From CATOSD01 sp965226695 (GTDB lineage: Bacteria > Chloroflexota > Dehalococcoidia > Lucifugimonadales > CATOSD01): a stretch of 64,000 bases of DNA. The DNA is taken from assembly GCA_965226695.1 (NCBI GenBank), contig OZ245405.1:1426001-1490000 (forward strand). The letters run 5' to 3'. The position numbers and the translations under genes were made by a program. This document shows, piece after piece, positions 54,264-63,445 of the stretch. Each line of letters starts with the position of its first letter. The first letter of the stretch is position 1. The notes under the pieces were generated by a model, which saw only the letters and a program-made list of their open reading frames with translations, was not told the origin of the DNA and made no database searches.

Positions 54264-54297
54264 CACCGGCGGGCATTTGAACCAAAGCCCGCCGGTG
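54264..54297 (+). terminator. Intercistronic hairpin between receptor and permease genes
   Basis: CACCGGCGGGC and GCCCGCCGGTG form a perfect 11-bp stem around a 12-base loop. No T-run follows, so it is more likely a partial terminator or an mRNA 3'-end stabiliser that keeps receptor mRNA more abundant than permease mRNA, as often seen in ABC operons. Confidence 0.6.
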
Positions 54298-54343
54298 TCG
54301 ATTAGGCCAGGCCTCGCGGCTGAGAGGTGAGGTGTAAGTCCAC

Positions 54344-55318
54344 ATGGGCAGATTCCTTGCAAGACGCATACCTCGCGCCTTAGTCGTCCTGATCATAATC
54401 TCCTCCATCGTCTTCTTTACGACTCGGCTTTCCGGCGACGTTGTGGGGATGATGCTTGGTGACCGCGTCGTACCCGGACAAGAAGAGATTATCCGCAAGC
54501 AACTCGGACTCGACCGCCCCCTCATCGTGCAGTTCGGCGACTTCTGGTGGGACATTCTTCACGGCGACTGGGGCGACTCTATCTGGAGGCATCAGTCCGC
54601 ACTCTCGCTCGTGACCGCGCGGCTGCCGGCAACACTGGAACTTGCGGTAGCCTCTTTCATCATCACCATCGTTCTCTCCATCCCTGCGGGTATATTCGCC
54701 GCCGTGAAGAGAGGTTCGAAGTCAGACCAGGCGGTGATGTCCATTGCCGTGATAGGCCAGGCCTGGCCCAGCTTCTGGATGGGCATTATCCTGATCCTGG
54801 TTTTCTCGGTGCAGTTTGGGTGGTTCCCCACACACGGACGCGGAGACGCCACGGCGTTCTTCGGGGTCGAATGGCTGAACTTCAGCTTTCACACGCTGGA
54901 TGGACTGAAGCACCTCGCCCTGCCGGCAATTGTGCTGGCTTTCCTCCCAACGGCCATCATCGCGCGCATCACACGCTCGGCGATGCTGGAGGTGCTCAGG
55001 CAGGACTACATACGCACGGCGAGGGCCAAGGGGCTTCACGAGAGTGCCGTCCTGCTGAGGCACGCGGTGAAGAATGCCGCGATACCCGTGGTAACTATCG
55101 TAGGCATTCAGACGGGCTTCTTCCTCGCGGGAGCGGTCATCACGGAGACGGTGTTCGCCTGGCCGGGACTCGGCCGCGAGACCATCGAGGCCATACAGAA
55201 GCGGGACTTCGCTGTGGTGCAGGCCGCGATTATCGTTATCGCTTCCATATTCGTCCTGGTAAACCTCATCATAGACATGATCTACGGTTTTCTGGACCCG
55301 CGGATCAGGTACAACTAG
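54344..55318 (+). CDS. ABC transporter permease, DppB type
   Basis: The 324-residue membrane protein is a first permease of the oligopeptide/nickel family. It has six hydrophobic segments, the GDSIW opening of the domain and the cytosolic EAA loop around EVLRQDYIRTARAKGL (residues about 218-233) that contacts the ATPase. The C-terminal WPGLGRETIEAIQKRDF is conserved. It lies about 160 bases after the receptor, with DppC 15 bases downstream. Confidence 0.93.
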   Translation: MGRFLARRIPRALVVLIIISSIVFFTTRLSGDVVGMMLGDRVVPGQEEIIRKQLGLDRPLIVQFGDFWWDILHGDWGDSIWRHQSALSLVTARLPATLELAVASFIITIVLSIPAGIFAAVKRGSKSDQAVMSIAVIGQAWPSFWMGIILILVFSVQFGWFPTHGRGDATAFFGVEWLNFSFHTLDGLKHLALPAIVLAFLPTAIIARITRSAMLEVLRQDYIRTARAKGLHESAVLLRHAVKNAAIPVVTIVGIQTGFFLAGAVITETVFAWPGLGRETIEAIQKRDFAVVQAAIIVIASIFVLVNLIIDMIYGFLDPRIRYN

Positions 55319-55333
55319 CCTTCCGGTAACACC

Positions 55334-56266
55334 ATGCAGGATACAGGCATCGCAGCAGCGCCATTCCGGCGAAACGCGGAACTCAGCCTACTTCAGAAGA
55401 TGAAGCGGCTGAGGATCCGGTTCATGGCGTGGTTCGGGATAGCCATGCTCATCCTGTTCTCCTTGGGCGCCATCCTGGCCGACGTGGTCTCCCCCTACGA
55501 TCCCCTTGACCAGGAATTGTCTGACGTACTCAAGCCTCCCAGCTTCACTCCCGTCGAGAGAAGCGGCCGGACGTACATTCTGGGCAGCGACGACCTCGGC
55601 AGGGACGTGCTCAGCCGGGTGCTACACGGCTCCCGCATCTCCCTTGGCATCGGCTTCGCGGCCGTGGTCATCGGCGCCGTATCCGGCACGGCGGCCGGGC
55701 TGATTGCGGGGTTCTACTCGGGCGAGTCCGGCTTCAGAAAGTACATCGACGAGGTCATCATGGGGCTGGCGGACATCCAGCTCAGCATGCCCAGCATCCT
55801 GGTGGCCATCGCCATAATCGGCTCCCTGGGCCCCAGTCTCATCAAGCTGACGCTGGTAATCGCGTTGACGGGATGGGTTACCTATGCCCGCACCATGCGG
55901 GGCCAGGTTCTCAGCATCAAGGAAACGGAGTATGTCACGGCGGCGAAGGCGGTTGGCGCAAACACGCAGATCATAATGATCCGCCACATCCTTCCCAATG
56001 CCCTATCCTCCCTCTTCGTAGTGGCTACACTGGATATGGCAAGAGTGATTCTGCTGGAGGCCGGTCTGAGCTTCCTGGGCCTGGGTATCCAGCCCCCAAC
56101 GGCAAGCTGGGGCCAGATGCTGCAGGAGGGCAGAGGCTATATGCACAACGGCTGGTGGCTGTCGAGCTTCCCGGGCATCGCGCTCACCCTGATAGTGCTG
56201 GGCGTGCAGCAGATTGGAGACTGGCTGAGGGACATTCTGGACCCCGCTCTCCGAGGCACCGACTAG
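55334..56266 (+). CDS. ABC transporter permease, DppC type
   Basis: The 310-residue protein is the second permease, with an N-terminal membrane segment and DPLDQELSDVLKPPS, then HPLGTDDLGRDVLSR-type text as LGSDDLGRDVLSRVLHGSRI and the EAA loop around IKETEYVTAAKAVGA. Its start follows dppB by 15 bases. The usual two ATPase genes do not follow: the next sequence is a remnant and a broken receptor copy, so ATPases must come from elsewhere. Confidence 0.93.
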   Translation: MQDTGIAAAPFRRNAELSLLQKMKRLRIRFMAWFGIAMLILFSLGAILADVVSPYDPLDQELSDVLKPPSFTPVERSGRTYILGSDDLGRDVLSRVLHGSRISLGIGFAAVVIGAVSGTAAGLIAGFYSGESGFRKYIDEVIMGLADIQLSMPSILVAIAIIGSLGPSLIKLTLVIALTGWVTYARTMRGQVLSIKETEYVTAAKAVGANTQIIMIRHILPNALSSLFVVATLDMARVILLEAGLSFLGLGIQPPTASWGQMLQEGRGYMHNGWWLSSFPGIALTLIVLGVQQIGDWLRDILDPALRGTD

Positions 56267-56269
56267 GCT

Positions 56270-56410
56270 ACCATCCGCAGCGAATTCGGCTGAAGAGACC
56301 CATCGACATAACTACAAGGTTGGCCGCGTCCGCCGCGCCAAAGACGGCTGCTGAGCTAACCGCTTTCTGCCGCGAAAGGAGTCGGAGAGCAGGTCGGCAC
56401 CACCGGGATT
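56270..56410 (-). pseudogene. Remnant of the 3' end of the 58328 membrane-protein gene
   Basis: These 140 bases match, at roughly 70 percent by eye, the last ~140 bases of the gene at 58328-58774: both begin GCTACCATCCG and share AAGGTTGGCCGCG/GAGGTTGGCCGCG and GAAAGGAGTC. Reading the minus strand gives stops and frame changes. It marks the end of the first of two duplicated units. Confidence 0.7.
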
Positions 56411-56442
56411 TTCTCTAGTTGCGTTGTTTAGGAGGTAGGCGT

Positions 56443-58120
56443 GTGTTGAACCTACGACTGCGGCACACATAGTTGGTCATTGTCCTGGCAGGTGTCATGA
56501 CGATTGTTCTCGCCTGCGGAGGCGCTGACGACGAGGGGGAACCTGCAACCGGCCCTGCCGCGGCGGCGCAGCCAACTCCGGTCGCCGCGACGGCGGCGCC
56601 CGCCGACATCACAGCGTCTGAGCACGTCAGGATGGCGCAGGGCGCGGAACCCAACAGCATGTACAGCCGTGACAGGGCCTCGATACAGAACGTGCTGTTC
56701 CAGAAGAACATATACGACCCGCTGGTCGAGGTCATCAACGACGAGTTGTCCGGGAGGCTCGCCGTCTCGTGGGAGGCGAACAGCGACTTCACCAAGTGGA
56801 CCTTCAAGCTCCGTGAGGGAGTGACCTTCCACAATGGCGACCCCTTTAATGCCGAAGCCCTGAAGAAGGCCGTCGAGTACGTTAGGGACGCAGAGCCGGC
56901 ATTGCGAGGAACGCCCAACTACCTGGACGTGATCGACGTCGTGGCGGAAAGCGAATACACGCTTAGCTGGACACTGAAGGCCCAACATCCAATTCAGGCG
57001 CATGAAGAAACGAACTTCTACAACGGCGTCGAAAACATCGACCTTCTATTTGGAGGTGGGCCTCGACAACTTCAGGATTGCGCCGGTTGGCGGCGCCACC
57101 GACGCCTACAAGTTCGTCGAGTGGACCGAACTCGAGTAGGTGGATTTGGAGGCGAACCGGGACTGGTGGGGTCCCCAGGCCTCCGTGATGCCCGAGAAGG
57201 CGACTGTCTACGCCATCCCGGACCCTGCCACGAGGCTGGCGGCGCTTCTAAACGACGAGATCGACTGGCTGGTCAACCCACTCATACCGCAGGTGGAAAC
57301 CATCGACGGCAGCCCGGACCATCGGATCATGTCCAAGGGGCAGTTCGACGTCCAGGTCTACTACATCAACGTTGGTCGCGTGCCCGCACTCAAGGACAGG
57401 AGGCTTCGCCAGGCGATCAGCGAGGCCATAGACAGGGAGACAGTGCTCAACGACGTGCTCGGCGGGTTCGGTGCCCTGCTGAGGTTTAACGTGCCGACCA
57501 CGAGCGAGCTCTATGGTGAGGACGTCCCACTGTTCCCGAACTTCGACCTCGACAACGCCAAGAGACTCGTCGAGGAGTTGAAGGCGGAGGGCGTGTACAA
57601 CGGCGAAGAGATCGAATTCCTGGCTCCCCGCGGTGTGTACAATGAGGACGTAAGGCAAAACCAGGTAGTCGCCGACATGGTCTCGAAGGCAGGCATAAAT
57701 GCGGTCGCGTTCATCGCTGACGACGCCATCCGAGAAGAGAAGACAAGCCCTGGCGCCTGCGACTGGGACTTCCAGTTCAGGCTGCCCGTGGACACCCACG
57801 GCGACCCCGCGGGTTGGTGGTGGAGGTGGCTGAATCCGGACAGGAGCAAAAACAACTGGTGCGGCTGGGAAGAGACCTCCCCGGGTGTCTGGGAGGACGA
57901 ATATGTGAACGATTACCTCAGGCTGGGCCACGAGGCGCGGGTGATGCCGATCGGTCCGGGGCGGACCGCGAAGTGGAGAGAGGCTTACGACGCGTTCAAC
58001 AAGTCCTACGCCGGTCTCGGCCTGTACCAGCTCAACTTCGTGTACGGAGTTTCCAACAAGTGGGACTGGGAGCCGGAGAAGCGGGAGGCGGCATACATCT
58101 GGCTGTTCAAGAAGCGCTAA
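56443..58120 (+). pseudogene. Broken second copy of the family 5 receptor gene
   Basis: The copy follows the intact receptor at 52499 over its whole length, starting at GTG 56443 behind AGGAGGTAGGCGT. It carries TAG in the signal peptide (56470-56472, where the intact copy has TGG), one extra base near 57051-57056 and TAG at 57137-57139 in place of AAG. Pieces between the lesions remain highly similar (EHVRMAQGAEPNSMYSRDRA, VYNEDVRQNQVVADMVS), so the decay is recent. The last part, from about 57140, is an open frame of 326 codons but lacks a secretion signal. Confidence 0.9.
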
Positions 58121-58229
58121 CTCTCACTTCCCGGGAACGGCAATCGAACAACACAGGCGGTGAACATTACAACCCACTGAAGAGCGAGCGAAGCCGCCGG
58201 CCGGCGCGACGTATCCGGCCGGCAGGAAG

Positions 58230-58310
58230 TGTTGCGCAAGCGGACGGGGCTTGGCCCGAGCCTATGGAGGCTATCCTGAAGCGGGACTTCGCCGTGTGGC
58301 GCGGGCCGCG
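58230..58310 (+). pseudogene. Fragment of a DppB permease gene
   Basis: The sequence reads AWPEPMEAILKRDFAVW, matching the WPGLGRETIEAIQKRDFAVV end of the permease at 54344. It runs directly into text matching the sequence after the dppC stop, so nearly all of dppB and dppC has been deleted from this second unit. The remainder of 58121-58327 matches the spacer after the intact receptor. Confidence 0.75.
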
Positions 58311-58327
58311 ACTGCGGTGCCGGCGGG

Positions 58328-58774
58328 CTACCATCCGTGGCGATTGCGCCAGTAGAGGCCGATCGGCACGGCAACGAGGTTGGCCGCGACCGCCGCCCCG
58401 AATATAGCCGTGGAAGTGACCGCCCTTCCGGTGAAAGGAGTCAGTGAGTCGGTCAGTACCACCTTGTAGAAGTAACCACCCCACGCCCCGCCGATCGCGG
58501 CCAGCAACACGATACCCAGAGTGGCGAAGAACAACTTTCGGGACGTGCGGACATTTTCGAGGTTCAGCCACGCGATGAACCCGCCAAGCCCGCCTCCGAT
58601 GCCCACCGACGAGAACCACAAGAAGGTGAAAACTAAGCGAGACCATTCGCCCTCCGCGATTGCGAAAATCGTGCGTATGACAAACATGGCGCACGTACCC
58701 AAAACGAGTGAGAGCGCGAGCCCTACAATGGTCCGTATGAGCAGGGCAACTGCGATGTACCAGCTGTAGGACAT
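58328..58774 (-). CDS. Small membrane protein, function unknown
   Basis: The 148-residue protein has four hydrophobic segments (about 5-35, 45-65, 82-102 and 120-138) and glycine-rich stretches such as GIGGGLGGFIAW. No family is recognised. It is convergent with the decayed receptor unit, and the remnant at 56270 shows that an older copy lay at the same relative place after the intact ABC operon. Confidence 0.65.
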   Translation of the reverse strand: MSYSWYIAVALLIRTIVGLALSLVLGTCAMFVIRTIFAIAEGEWSRLVFTFLWFSSVGIGGGLGGFIAWLNLENVRTSRKLFFATLGIVLLAAIGGAWGGYFYKVVLTDSLTPFTGRAVTSTAIFGAAVAANLVAVPIGLYWRNRHGW

Positions 58775-58928
58775 TTCGCCCCCTGAGCCGATGAGCTACA
58801 TACTGGGATGGAATTTCGGTGAGGCCAGAATGGCCCTTTAGCGCGTGTTGTTGCGAGTGTAAGCGGCCCAGTAATGGGTGTCAACGCGACTGTGAAATCA
58901 TTGATCTCAGCGTATGGAAGGAGAAAGC

Positions 58929-59864
58929 ATGACCCAGAGTACAGAGCGAGTAACATACGTAAACGGCAACACCGTGCCGGAAAGCCAGGCCGTCATCTCC
59001 GTCTTCGACAGGGGGTTTCGCTGGGGTGATTCGGTCTACGACATGACTCGCACGTTTGGAGGGGAACCCTTCAAGCTGGGTGCCCACCTCGACAGGCTCT
59101 ATCGCTCCCTTCTCTACACTCGGATCGATCCGCAGCTTTCAAAGGATGAGATGGAGGAGGTCACCCTGGAAGTGGTCGCGGCGAATCGCCACCTGTTGGG
59201 GCTGGGCGACGACTACTCGATCACCCACGTTGTCAGCCGCGGACTGATCGACACGCGGCTCCACCAAGGCGCGAACGTGGCGATCTACTGCCTGCCGCTG
59301 GCTTTCGCGACCTTTGCGCGGCAGTACGTGGATGGGGCACGGGTGGTCACCCCTGCCGTTCGACGGACGCCGCCGCAGAGTCTCTCTCCAAAGGCGAAGA
59401 TCGCCAACAAGATGAACCACTTCATGGCCGAGTTCGAGGCCAAGGAGGTGGACCCCGACGCGGTAGCCTTGATGCTGGACCTGGACGGCAACGTAGCCGA
59501 GTGTACAGGTGCGAACTTCATGTTCGTGGCCGACGGTACGATAAAGGTGCCCAATCGCCGCCACGTCCTCCCCGGCATAAGCATGGCGACAGTCATGGAA
59601 CTGGCAGAGACCCTGGACATTCCTGTGCAGGAAGGCGACTACACACCCTTCGACGTCTACCAGGCGGACGAGGCATTCATTACCAGCACCAGCTACTCCA
59701 TAGCTCCGGTCGCAACCCTGAACGGGCGGCCCATTGGAGACGAAATGCCCGGGCCTATCACGAGAGGCCTGCTGGCGGCTTGGAGCGACCTCGCCGGCGT
59801 GAACTTCGTGGACCAGGCTCTGAGCCACCTTCCGCGAACGGAGCGCGGGGACCTGTCGGCATAA
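58929..59864 (+). CDS. Class IV PLP aminotransferase
   Basis: The 311-residue protein from ATG 58929 (AAGGAG upstream) has the fold type IV pattern seen in branched-chain and D-amino acid aminotransferases: YVNGNTVPESQAVISVFDRG and FRWGDSVYD at the start, the PLP lysine Lys157 in PKAKIANKMNHF, and the cofactor Glu in AECTGANFMFV (about 195). The substrate, a branched or D-amino acid or a 4-amino-4-deoxychorismate-like molecule, is not determined. A second family member begins at 63446. Confidence 0.9.
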   Translation: MTQSTERVTYVNGNTVPESQAVISVFDRGFRWGDSVYDMTRTFGGEPFKLGAHLDRLYRSLLYTRIDPQLSKDEMEEVTLEVVAANRHLLGLGDDYSITHVVSRGLIDTRLHQGANVAIYCLPLAFATFARQYVDGARVVTPAVRRTPPQSLSPKAKIANKMNHFMAEFEAKEVDPDAVALMLDLDGNVAECTGANFMFVADGTIKVPNRRHVLPGISMATVMELAETLDIPVQEGDYTPFDVYQADEAFITSTSYSIAPVATLNGRPIGDEMPGPITRGLLAAWSDLAGVNFVDQALSHLPRTERGDLSA

Positions 59865-59888
59865 GCCGGAGACGCCCGAGACCAACAC

Positions 59889-61148
59889 CTATCGTATGGC
59901 GCGTACCCTCGCTGCGGTAACGACAAGAACAAGTCCGACCGCGACTATGAGCGCGCCACCGAAACCTATGGCGCGCTGGACGCCGACCAACTCGGTGAGA
60001 TAGCCGAGAAGCAGAGATCCGAACGGGCCCACTCCCACGCATACGAGCCACCCACCCATCGCTCGGCCCCTCAACTCGTCCGGGACGTTCTGTTGCAGGA
60101 TAACGATCTCCATGGTGTCGAAAGTGGACTGCGCCAGGCCAAAGCAGCAAAGAGTAAGAACAGTCAGCGGGAACAGGCTCGATTGGCCGACGAGGATTGT
60201 GACCAGGCCGTAACACAGAAAGGCTATGAGAATCAGGCGCCCCTTACGGCCGATCGAATTGAATGAGGCTATGGTGACCGCGGCGATCCCACCGCCGATT
60301 CCGACAGCGCCCTGCATTATCCCCAGGCCGTTGGCCCCCACGCCCAATGCTCCCTCGGCGGCCAGCACAGGCAGCATGGCAAGCGCTCCCAGCCCGAAAG
60401 ACTCGGCCAGCACCGCCATCAGCAGGATTGTCGACAGCGACCGTGAGCGCGTGAATATTCTCATGCCTTCCAGAATGTTAGCCGCCAGGGGGCCGCGTGA
60501 TTCGGGGCGCAATCTGGCCTTGTAACGCATCAGGCTGATCATCAGCAGGCTCAGGGCGTAGCTAAGCGTGGCGGCCATGAAGGCGTAGCCCATGCCTGCC
60601 GTTTCGATCAACGCTCCCCCGGCAACAGCTCCCAGCACTCCTACGGCCCTCATGCCTACCGACTGCAGTGACACCGCGTTGAGCACGCTTTCGGGACCGA
60701 CTACGTCGAAGGCCATGGTCTGAGAGGTCGGAATCTTGAAGGCTGTGCCGACCCCTATGATTCCCACGATGAACAGGATCGACCACAGCTGGGCAATCTC
60801 GGTCATCACGAGGACTGTCAGCGCCAAGCTGGCGGCCAGGTTTATGCCAAGAACCGCCATCATCAGCCTGCGGCGATTAACCTGGTCGGCGACTGTGCCG
60901 GCGAACAGCGCCACGAAGAAGCTGGGCATGAAGTACAGGGCATAGGCCAACGCCACGAACACCGGGCTTTCGGTAATGATGAGCACCAGCCAGGAGGTGG
61001 CAATCCGCTGCATCCACGAGCCCAGCGACCAAAGCACCGTGCTCGTCCACAGAAAGCGGTATTCGCGGTGCTGGAACGACCTGAGAGTCCGAACCCCTCG
61101 GAGCTGCGCCCAGAAGGCCGAACTCGGGCGAGGCGCATTCTTGAGCAA
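59889..61148 (-). CDS. MFS transporter (EntS-like)
   Basis: The 419-residue membrane protein has 12 hydrophobic segments and the loop motif AGTVADQVNRRRLMM, closest to the EntS/MFS_3 group and to the MFS protein at 8793. It is encoded on the minus strand inside a cluster of plus-strand aminotransferase and ureohydrolase genes, with its start facing the ureohydrolase across about 255 bases. Export of an amine or a peptide product is a guess. Confidence 0.88.
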   Translation of the reverse strand: MLKNAPRPSSAFWAQLRGVRTLRSFQHREYRFLWTSTVLWSLGSWMQRIATSWLVLIITESPVFVALAYALYFMPSFFVALFAGTVADQVNRRRLMMAVLGINLAASLALTVLVMTEIAQLWSILFIVGIIGVGTAFKIPTSQTMAFDVVGPESVLNAVSLQSVGMRAVGVLGAVAGGALIETAGMGYAFMAATLSYALSLLMISLMRYKARLRPESRGPLAANILEGMRIFTRSRSLSTILLMAVLAESFGLGALAMLPVLAAEGALGVGANGLGIMQGAVGIGGGIAAVTIASFNSIGRKGRLILIAFLCYGLVTILVGQSSLFPLTVLTLCCFGLAQSTFDTMEIVILQQNVPDELRGRAMGGWLVCVGVGPFGSLLLGYLTELVGVQRAIGFGGALIVAVGLVLVVTAARVRAIR

Positions 61149-61236
61149 CAGATGGACCTCCAGCCGATTCAGCCCGCTGACGCCGAGAGCGTATCACCAG
61201 GCTGTCTGCCATACAATTGTCTTGCGGGCCGAGTTG

Positions 61237-61260
61237 GATTGAACCGCACTCGGTTCGATC
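61237..61260. promoter_or_regulatory. 24-bp near-palindrome, possible operator
   Basis: GATTGAACCG and CGGTTCGATC are inverted copies with one mismatch, separated by CACT. It lies between the divergent MFS and ureohydrolase genes, 46 bases upstream of the promoter at 61306. Symmetric sites like this are typical for dimeric regulators. No regulator gene is in the window. Confidence 0.5.
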
Positions 61261-61305
61261 ACGTGAGTGGTAGACGGAGAGCCAGCCAGCCTGGACAGAC
61301 GCCCT

Positions 61306-61334
61306 TTGACAGCCATTGGGGACAATGCTATCTT
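61306..61334 (+). promoter_or_regulatory. Sigma-70-type promoter for the ureohydrolase genes
   Basis: A perfect TTGACA at 61306-61311 and TATCTT at 61329-61334 are 17 bases apart. The GTG start at 61404 follows with AAGGAG seven bases upstream, so this is an ordinary leadered transcript. Confidence 0.65.
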
Positions 61335-61403
61335 CCGCTCACGTATTGGTCGCGGCGTGTCCAAGTAATGCACGAACCGGGCATAGGCCCAAGGAGTTTA
61401 CCA

Positions 61404-62381
61404 GTGGCAAATCACCTCATACCGCCCGGCCTCAAGCTCGCCCGGAGCATGATCATCAGCCCGGATATGAATATGCTCTCCGAAATGGTGACTCCATGGG
61501 ACTTCAAGGAAGAAATAGACGTTGGCATAATCGGCGTCCCATTCGACTTCAATCGCAACTTCCAGGGCACCGGCGAAGGTCCCAACGCCATCCGAGAGGC
61601 GTTTCTCGCGTTCGCGTCGCGCAGCTTCGACTTCGAGACGGACATCAGCGACCTGAAGGTGCGGGACATCGGTGACATCCGTATGCATCCCACCGAGGTC
61701 CTGACGTGCCACTCTAACATCCGCGAGGGGCTGGCCGAGCTATACAAGGAGTCCCCTGACTTCATTCCTGTCGTCATCGGCGGCAACCATGCCATAGCCG
61801 CGCCGTCGATCAGGGCGTTCAGAGAGGGCAATGACTACAAGCGGGCAGGCCTGATAGACTTTGACGCCCACAACGACCTTGGCGACCCGTCTTTCTCCGG
61901 GCCGACCGCCGGTACGATGTTCCGGCAGGTCATAGACGCAGGTTACATAGAGGGGCGAAACGCGGTGCAAATCGGCCTTCACGGTTCGTTGGCCGCCATC
62001 CCGCAGCGCGAATACGCCCAGAGCAAGGGCATACGCGAGATTCCGGCGCGGGAGGTGTGGCAGCGAGGGGTCGGCACCGTGATGAACGAGGCCATAGCCC
62101 AGGCGAGCGAAGACACGGACGCGATATACGTGTCTTTCGACATAGACGCCATCGAAGACGCCTCGGCGCCAGGCACCGGCGTTCCCGCGCCGGGCGGAAT
62201 GGCGCCGCGCGAGGCCATCGAGGCCGTTTACATGCTCGGAAAGCACCCGAAGGTCAAGGCGCTGGACCTGGTGGAAGTGGACCCCTTGAAAGACATTAGG
62301 AACATCACGAGCCGAATGGCGATCGGGCTGCTGGTGGCTTTCCTGGTGGGGCTCAAAGAGCGGCGCCTTCAGCACGGATAG
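61404..62381 (+). CDS. Ureohydrolase (arginase/agmatinase family)
   Basis: From the GTG at 61404 the 325-residue protein has all metal-binding motifs of the arginase/agmatinase superfamily: GGNHAIAAPS (about 125), DFDAHNDLGD (about 152) and SFDIDAIEDASAPGTG (about 243). These enzymes hydrolyse guanidino compounds to urea and an amine with two Mn ions. The frame extends further upstream but overlaps the divergent MFS gene; the GTG has a good ribosome-binding site. The next gene is a degenerate paralogue 17 bases downstream. Confidence 0.92.
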   Translation: MANHLIPPGLKLARSMIISPDMNMLSEMVTPWDFKEEIDVGIIGVPFDFNRNFQGTGEGPNAIREAFLAFASRSFDFETDISDLKVRDIGDIRMHPTEVLTCHSNIREGLAELYKESPDFIPVVIGGNHAIAAPSIRAFREGNDYKRAGLIDFDAHNDLGDPSFSGPTAGTMFRQVIDAGYIEGRNAVQIGLHGSLAAIPQREYAQSKGIREIPAREVWQRGVGTVMNEAIAQASEDTDAIYVSFDIDAIEDASAPGTGVPAPGGMAPREAIEAVYMLGKHPKVKALDLVEVDPLKDIRNITSRMAIGLLVAFLVGLKERRLQHG

Positions 62382-62398
62382 CGAACGGGGAACAAAAG

Positions 62399-63400
62399 AT
62401 GACACGTCCGGCCATAGAGCACCTCAACCCCCCTCAGATCATCCGCGTGACCCAGCGGGAGGCTGCGCACGAGCGGCGCGTCAGCAACTGGGTTACCGAG
62501 TGGGACTTCGAGGAGTCCATTGACGTGGGAATCGTTGGCGTTCCAATCGCGAAGGGAGCCATACTTCCCACCGGGGCTGATTCCACGCCGAACGCGATCC
62601 GCAAGGCGATGGTGTACTGCACGACCTACAACCCGGACCTCGACGTGGACATAGAGTCGCTGAAGGTGAGGCACGTCGGCGACGTCGCCCTCCACGTTAC
62701 GGAGGTCCTGGAGAATCACAGGCGAATCGAAGGGGTATTCGCGAGCCTGTTCGACTTGGCACCCGGCATGGTGACGCTGGTCGTGGGCGGCAACGGCACA
62801 ATTACGGCGCCGATACTGCGGGCGTTCGCCGGGGCCAGACGCGAGAGCATCGGCATGATCCAGTTCGACTCCAAGGTGGACAGCCGTGCGGTGTCCGAGG
62901 GTGGCCCCAGCGACGCCACCTCACTCCGCGACATACTGGACTCGGACGTTGGGGTGTCGGGAAGCAACGTGTTCCACGTCGGCAGCCATGGGTTCCTAAG
63001 CTCTTCGGAGGAGCGGCGTTGGGCCGCCGACCGCGGCGTCACGCTGGTGACGGCGCGCCAGGCACGGCGTGAAGGTGTGGGTCCGTTGGTCGAGAGAGCT
63101 TTGACAGCTATCGGCGAAGCGGTGGCCGCCATCTACATCAGCGTCGACGCCACCGCGCTGGAGATGTCGGCGAGCAGCTCGGCGTTGGCGTCCGCGCCGG
63201 GAGGGCTTTCCGTGACCGAGATGGAGGATGCCCTGTTCCTGATTGGCCGGAATCCCAAGGTGCGGGCACTCGACGTGGTTGGCATCGACACCTTCAATGA
63301 CGTTAAAGAGATAGTCGCCAGGACATACCTGGGGCTGATGCTGGCGTTCCTGGCGGGCGTGAAGAGCAGAGACGATCCGCAGGGCGGACCGAAAGCGTAG
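62399..63400 (+). CDS. Degenerate ureohydrolase paralogue without metal ligands
   Basis: The 333-residue protein aligns with the preceding ureohydrolase throughout (WDFEESIDVGIVGVPIAKG, ALDVVGIDTFNDVKEI) but the metal motifs are lost: GGNGTITAP instead of GGNHA (about 129), QFDSKVDSRA instead of DAHND (about 155) and SVDATALEMS instead of SFDIDAIED (about 248). It has no stop or frameshift, so it is kept as a protein. It may be a regulatory partner forming hetero-oligomers with its neighbour; that is inference. Confidence 0.88.
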   Translation: MTRPAIEHLNPPQIIRVTQREAAHERRVSNWVTEWDFEESIDVGIVGVPIAKGAILPTGADSTPNAIRKAMVYCTTYNPDLDVDIESLKVRHVGDVALHVTEVLENHRRIEGVFASLFDLAPGMVTLVVGGNGTITAPILRAFAGARRESIGMIQFDSKVDSRAVSEGGPSDATSLRDILDSDVGVSGSNVFHVGSHGFLSSSEERRWAADRGVTLVTARQARREGVGPLVERALTAIGEAVAAIYISVDATALEMSASSSALASAPGGLSVTEMEDALFLIGRNPKVRALDVVGIDTFNDVKEIVARTYLGLMLAFLAGVKSRDDPQGGPKA

Positions 63401-63445
63401 TCAACGATGAGGCGAACGGAGTCTGAGGCCGAACAGGAGGAAAAG

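Noticed and set aside
57137..57139. UAG in the second receptor copy as pyrrolysine
   Set aside because: The same gene has a second UAG in the signal peptide and a frameshift, and an intact duplicate has Lys and Trp at these codons. It is a pseudogene.
61230..61265. GGTTCGATC as a tRNA T-loop
   Set aside because: The flanking bases do not form a T-stem or an acceptor stem; the sequence is better read as an inverted repeat.
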